Origin: Pseudomonas sp. ADAK13
Lineage (GTDB): Bacteria > Pseudomonadota > Gammaproteobacteria > Pseudomonadales > Pseudomonadaceae
Assembly: GCF_012935715.1 (NCBI RefSeq)
Contig: NZ_CP052860.1
Location: forward strand, 3,410,001 to 3,474,000
DNA length: 64,000 nt
Direction: 5' to 3'
In this document: piece after piece, positions 60,937-64,000 of the stretch
Layout: every line of letters begins with the position of its first letter
How positions within the stretch are numbered: position 1 is the stretch's first letter
The notes under the pieces: generated by a model
Told to the model about the DNA's origin: nothing
What the model saw: only the letters and a program-made list of their open reading frames with translations
Databases searched by the model: none
Translations under genes and position numbers: made by a program

Positions 60937-63230
60937 CCCCCGACCAGATGCGCGACGCCTCGCTGCTGGAACTGTTCAGCCTGGAAGCCGACGCCCAGAC
61001 CCAAGTGCTCAGCGCCGGCCTGCTGGCCCTGGAGCGCAACCCGACCCAGGCCGACCAGCTCGAAGCCTGCATGCGCGCCGCCCATTCCCTGAAAGGCGCG
61101 GCACGCATTGTCGGGGTGGACGCCGGTGTCAGCGTCGCCCACGTGATGGAAGATTGCCTGGTCAGCGCCCAGGAAAGCCGGTTGTACCTGCTGCCGGAAC
61201 ATATCGACGCGTTGCTGCAAGGCACCGATTTGCTGATGCGCATCGCCACGCCGGGCAACACCGTGGGCCCGGCGGACATCGAAGCCTACGTGGCGCTGAT
61301 GGAACGTTTGCTCGACCCGTCGCAAAAAGTCGCGCCGCCCGCTGCACCAATGCCACCGCCAACACCCGCGCCAGAACCTGAACTGTCGATGGAAGCGCTG
61401 CAGACCTTGCCGCCGGAGCCTGAACCCGCGCCAGCCGTCAGTGCCGAGCTGCCACGCCAGAACAAGCGCATGACCGAAGGCGGCGAGCGGGTGTTGCGGG
61501 TGACCGCCGAACGCTTGAACAGCCTGTTGGACCTGTCCAGCAAATCCCTGGTGGAAACCCAGCGGCTCAAGCCTTACCTCGCCAGTTTGCAGCGCCTCAA
61601 GCGCATCCAGAGCAACAGTGCCCGAGCCCTGGAAAACCTCGACGGCCACCTCAAAACCGTCGACTTGAGCCTGGAAGCCCAGGAAGCCCTGGCCGACACC
61701 CGCCGCCTGCTGAGCGAAGCCCAGGCGCTGCTCGCGGAAAAAACCGCCGAGATCGATGAGTTCGGCTGGCAGGCCGGGCAGCGTGCACAAGTCTTGTACG
61801 ACACCGCGCTGGCGTGCCGCATGCGGCCATTTGCCGACGTGTTGGCCGGCCAGGTGCGGATGGTCCGCGACCTGGGCCGCAGCCTGGGTAAACAGGTACG
61901 CCTGGAAATTGAAGGCGAGAAAACCCAGGTCGACCGCGACGTGCTGGAAAAGCTCGAAGCGCCGCTGACCCATTTATTACGCAACGCCGTCGACCACGGC
62001 ATCGAAATGCCCGAACAGCGCCTGTTGGCGGGCAAACCGGCTGAAGGTTTGATCCGTCTGCGGGCGTCGCACCAGGCCGGGTTGCTGGTGCTGGAATTGA
62101 GCGACGACGGCAACGGTGTCGACCTTGAGCGCCTGCGCGGCACCATCGTCGACCGGCATTTGTCACCGCTGGAAACCGCCCTGCGCCTGAGCGAAGAGGA
62201 ACTGCTGACGTTCCTGTTCCTGCCGGGTTTCAGCCTGCGGGACAAGGTCACCGAGGTCTCCGGGCGCGGTGTGGGGCTGGACGCGGTGCAGCATATGGTG
62301 CGCCAGTTGCGCGGCGCCGTGGTGCTGGAGCAGACGGCGGGGCAGGGCAGCCGCTTCCACCTGGAAGTGCCATTGACCCTGTCGGTGGTGCGCAGCCTGG
62401 TGGTGGAAGTGGGCGAGGAGGCCTACGCCTTCCCGCTGGCCCACATCGAGCGCATGTGCGACCTGGAACCCGACGACATCGTGCAACTGGAAGGCCGCCA
62501 GCATTTCTGGCACGAAGGCCGGCACGTCGGGCTGGTGGCCGCCAGCCAGTTGCTGCAGCGCCCGCCCGGGCAGGGCAACCAGGAAACCCTCAAGGTCGTG
62601 GTGATCCGCGAGCGCGACGCGGTCTATGGAATTGCCGTGGAGCGGTTTATCGGCGAGCGCACGCTGGTGGTGCTGCCCCTGGATGACCGGCTGGGCAAGG
62701 TCCAGGACATCTCTGCCGGGGCGTTGCTGGATGACGGCTCGGTGGTGCTGATTGTCGATGTTGAAGACATGTTGCGTTCGGTGGACAAACTGCTGAATAC
62801 CGGTCGTCTGGAGCGCATTGCCCGGCGCACCCAGCAAACCCTGGAAGCTCCGCGCAAGCGTATTCTGGTGGTGGATGACTCACTGACCGTGCGCGAGCTG
62901 CAACGCAAATTGTTACTTAATCGCGGTTATGAAGTGGCCGTGGCGGTCGATGGCATGGATGGCTGGAACGCGCTGCGCTCCGAAGACTTCGACCTGTTGA
63001 TCACTGACATTGATATGCCTCGTATGGACGGTATTGAATTGGTCACACTCTTGCGCCGAGATACTCGCCTGCAATCGCTGCCGGTGATGGTTGTTTCCTA
63101 CAAGGATCGTGAAGAAGACCGTCGCCGCGGTCTGGACGCCGGCGCCGACTATTATCTGGCCAAGGCCAGCTTCCATGACGACGCGCTGTTGGATGCGGTG
63201 GTGGAACTGATCGGAGGAGCCCGGGCATGA
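60933..63230 (+). CDS. wspE: Wsp hybrid histidine kinase WspE (CheA-like with receiver)
   Basis: A 765-residue kinase. Hpt domain (1 to about 125) with phospho-His H51 in AAHSLKGAARI, a Pro-rich linker (about 130-180), dimerisation and HATPase domains (about 190-490; HLLRNAVDHGIE, LSDDGNGVD, VSGRGVGLDAV), a CheW-like domain (about 495-630) and a C-terminal receiver (about 645-762) with D692 in ITDIDMPRMDG. It phosphorylates the diguanylate cyclase WspR and the methylesterase WspF. I start it at the ATG 60933 in the wspD stop. Confidence 0.94.
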   Translation: MTPDQMRDASLLELFSLEADAQTQVLSAGLLALERNPTQADQLEACMRAAHSLKGAARIVGVDAGVSVAHVMEDCLVSAQESRLYLLPEHIDALLQGTDLLMRIATPGNTVGPADIEAYVALMERLLDPSQKVAPPAAPMPPPTPAPEPELSMEALQTLPPEPEPAPAVSAELPRQNKRMTEGGERVLRVTAERLNSLLDLSSKSLVETQRLKPYLASLQRLKRIQSNSARALENLDGHLKTVDLSLEAQEALADTRRLLSEAQALLAEKTAEIDEFGWQAGQRAQVLYDTALACRMRPFADVLAGQVRMVRDLGRSLGKQVRLEIEGEKTQVDRDVLEKLEAPLTHLLRNAVDHGIEMPEQRLLAGKPAEGLIRLRASHQAGLLVLELSDDGNGVDLERLRGTIVDRHLSPLETALRLSEEELLTFLFLPGFSLRDKVTEVSGRGVGLDAVQHMVRQLRGAVVLEQTAGQGSRFHLEVPLTLSVVRSLVVEVGEEAYAFPLAHIERMCDLEPDDIVQLEGRQHFWHEGRHVGLVAASQLLQRPPGQGNQETLKVVVIRERDAVYGIAVERFIGERTLVVLPLDDRLGKVQDISAGALLDDGSVVLIVDVEDMLRSVDKLLNTGRLERIARRTQQTLEAPRKRILVVDDSLTVRELQRKLLLNRGYEVAVAVDGMDGWNALRSEDFDLLITDIDMPRMDGIELVTLLRRDTRLQSLPVMVVSYKDREEDRRRGLDAGADYYLAKASFHDDALLDAVVELIGGARA

Positions 63231-64000
63231 GGATTGCGATCGTCAATGACATGCCCATGGCCGTGGAGGCCTTGCGCCGGGCGTTGAGCCTTGAGCCGGC
63301 CCATGAAGTGGTGTGGGTCGCCAGCAACGGGCTCGAGGCCGTGCAACGTTGCGCCGAACTGACGCCCGACCTGATTCTGATGGACCTGATCATGCCGGTG
63401 ATGGACGGCGTGGAAGCCACCCGGCAGATCATGGCCGAGAGCCCTTGCGCCATTCTGATTGTAACGGTCGACCGCCAGGCCAACGTCAGCCGCGTGTTCG
63501 AAGCCATGGGCCACGGCGCCCTGGACGTGGTCGACACGCCTGCGCTGGGCGTGGGCAATCCCAAGGACGCTGCGGCGCCGCTGCTGCGCAAGATCCTTAA
63601 TATCGGCTGGCTGATCGGCCAGCGTGGCAATCGGGTGCGGGCCGAGCCTGCGCCCCAGCGGACCATGGGCAAGCGCCAGAGTCTGGTGGCCATCGGTTCG
63701 TCTGCCGGTGGTCCGGCTGCCCTGGAATCCCTGCTCAAGGGCTTGCCCCGGGACTTTTCGCCAGCCATTGTGCTGGTGCAGCATGTGGACCAGGTATTCG
63801 CCGCCGGCATGGCCGAATGGCTGAGCAGTGCCTCGGGCCTGCCGGTGCGCCTGGCCCGGGAAGGCGAGCCGCCACAAAGCGGCGTAGTGCTGCTGGCCGG
63901 CACCAACCATCACATTCGTTTGCTGAAGAACGGGACGCTGGCCTACACCGCCGAGCCCGTGAACGAGATTTACCGGCCGTCCATCGACGTGTTTTTCGAG
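63227..64000 (+). CDS. wspF: Wsp methylesterase WspF, 3' end outside window
   Basis: CheB-type protein, 258 codons present of about 335. Receiver domain (1 to about 120) with D8 in VNDMPM and phospho-acceptor D53 in LMDLIMPVMDG; then the methylesterase domain with the nucleophile Ser S159 in AIGSSAGGPAAL and His H186 in VLVQHVDQ. The catalytic Asp lies beyond the window edge. It demethylates WspA and damps the pathway; its loss gives wrinkly-spreader colonies in P. fluorescens. Overlaps wspE by four bases. wspR should follow. Confidence 0.94.
   Translation, partial: MRIAIVNDMPMAVEALRRALSLEPAHEVVWVASNGLEAVQRCAELTPDLILMDLIMPVMDGVEATRQIMAESPCAILIVTVDRQANVSRVFEAMGHGALDVVDTPALGVGNPKDAAAPLLRKILNIGWLIGQRGNRVRAEPAPQRTMGKRQSLVAIGSSAGGPAALESLLKGLPRDFSPAIVLVQHVDQVFAAGMAEWLSSASGLPVRLAREGEPPQSGVVLLAGTNHHIRLLKNGTLAYTAEPVNEIYRPSIDVFFE

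Overview
The window is a GC-rich chromosomal segment of a Pseudomonas, most likely the P. fluorescens group. The evidence is the gene content and order (purL, a PTS-type nag operon, purT, ffh/rpsP-rimM-trmD-rplS, xerD-dsbC-hom-thrC, recJ, then wspABCDEF), the many GTGGGAGC/GCGGGCAAGC-type REP palindromes, and small Pseudomonas-type families (DUF3509, DUF6124, YqfO). I see no rRNA, tRNA, CRISPR array, transposase, integrase of a mobile element or prophage. The order up to about 40 kb agrees with what I remember of the P. aeruginosa PAO1 PA3763-PA3725 region; that is recall, not an alignment.

Region by region. 1-2.2 kb: 3' part of purL, a YqfO-like gene and a terminator. 2.2-3.2 kb: a truncated DUF6124 gene, then a direct tandem duplication of about 390-410 bp carrying a REP pair and the 3' end of nagE. 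3.0-10.2 kb: minus-strand operon nagR-nagA-SIS deaminase-nagF-nagE for N-acetylglucosamine uptake, phosphorylation, deacetylation and deamination, preceded by five TGGTATT/AATACCA half-sites. 10.4-17.9 kb: an AT-richer cytosolic YVTN propeller protein, an L,D-transpeptidase, two Nudix hydrolases, a gamma-carbonic anhydrase, DUF1289, a VUT-type membrane protein, purT and an MFS carrier. 18-29 kb: CorB-like and CcsA-like membrane proteins, then ffh, rpsP-rimM-trmD-rplS, xerD, dsbC, hom, thrC.

28.9-34.4 kb: a RocS/RocR/RocA1 (Sad)-type signalling locus in which the RocR-like EAL domain has lost key catalytic positions. 34.5-43 kb: a small membrane protein, DUF3509, a TIGR02285-like binding protein coupled to a family III CoA-transferase, yaeQ, recJ, an old yellow enzyme, a P-loop kinase/GNAT pair and a 61-aa protein. 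43-55 kb: opgD, then a polyamine locus with a Tat-exported spermidine dehydrogenase-like flavoenzyme, two paralogous aminoaldehyde dehydrogenases around a spermidine/putrescine ABC importer, and a LysR regulator. 55-57 kb: a TerB/DUF533 gene and an inverted repeat of about 800 bp with a REP palindrome at its centre, ending in a C10A9 tract. 56.9-64 kb: the Wsp surface-sensing chemotaxis-like operon wspA-wspF, with wspF cut by the window edge and wspR expected beyond it.

Most genes are housekeeping or well-known accessory functions. The parts most worth a second look are the degenerate RocR, the polyamine locus that pairs a periplasmic oxidase with cytosolic dehydrogenases, the nag operator array, the tandem duplication and the large inverted repeat next to wspA.
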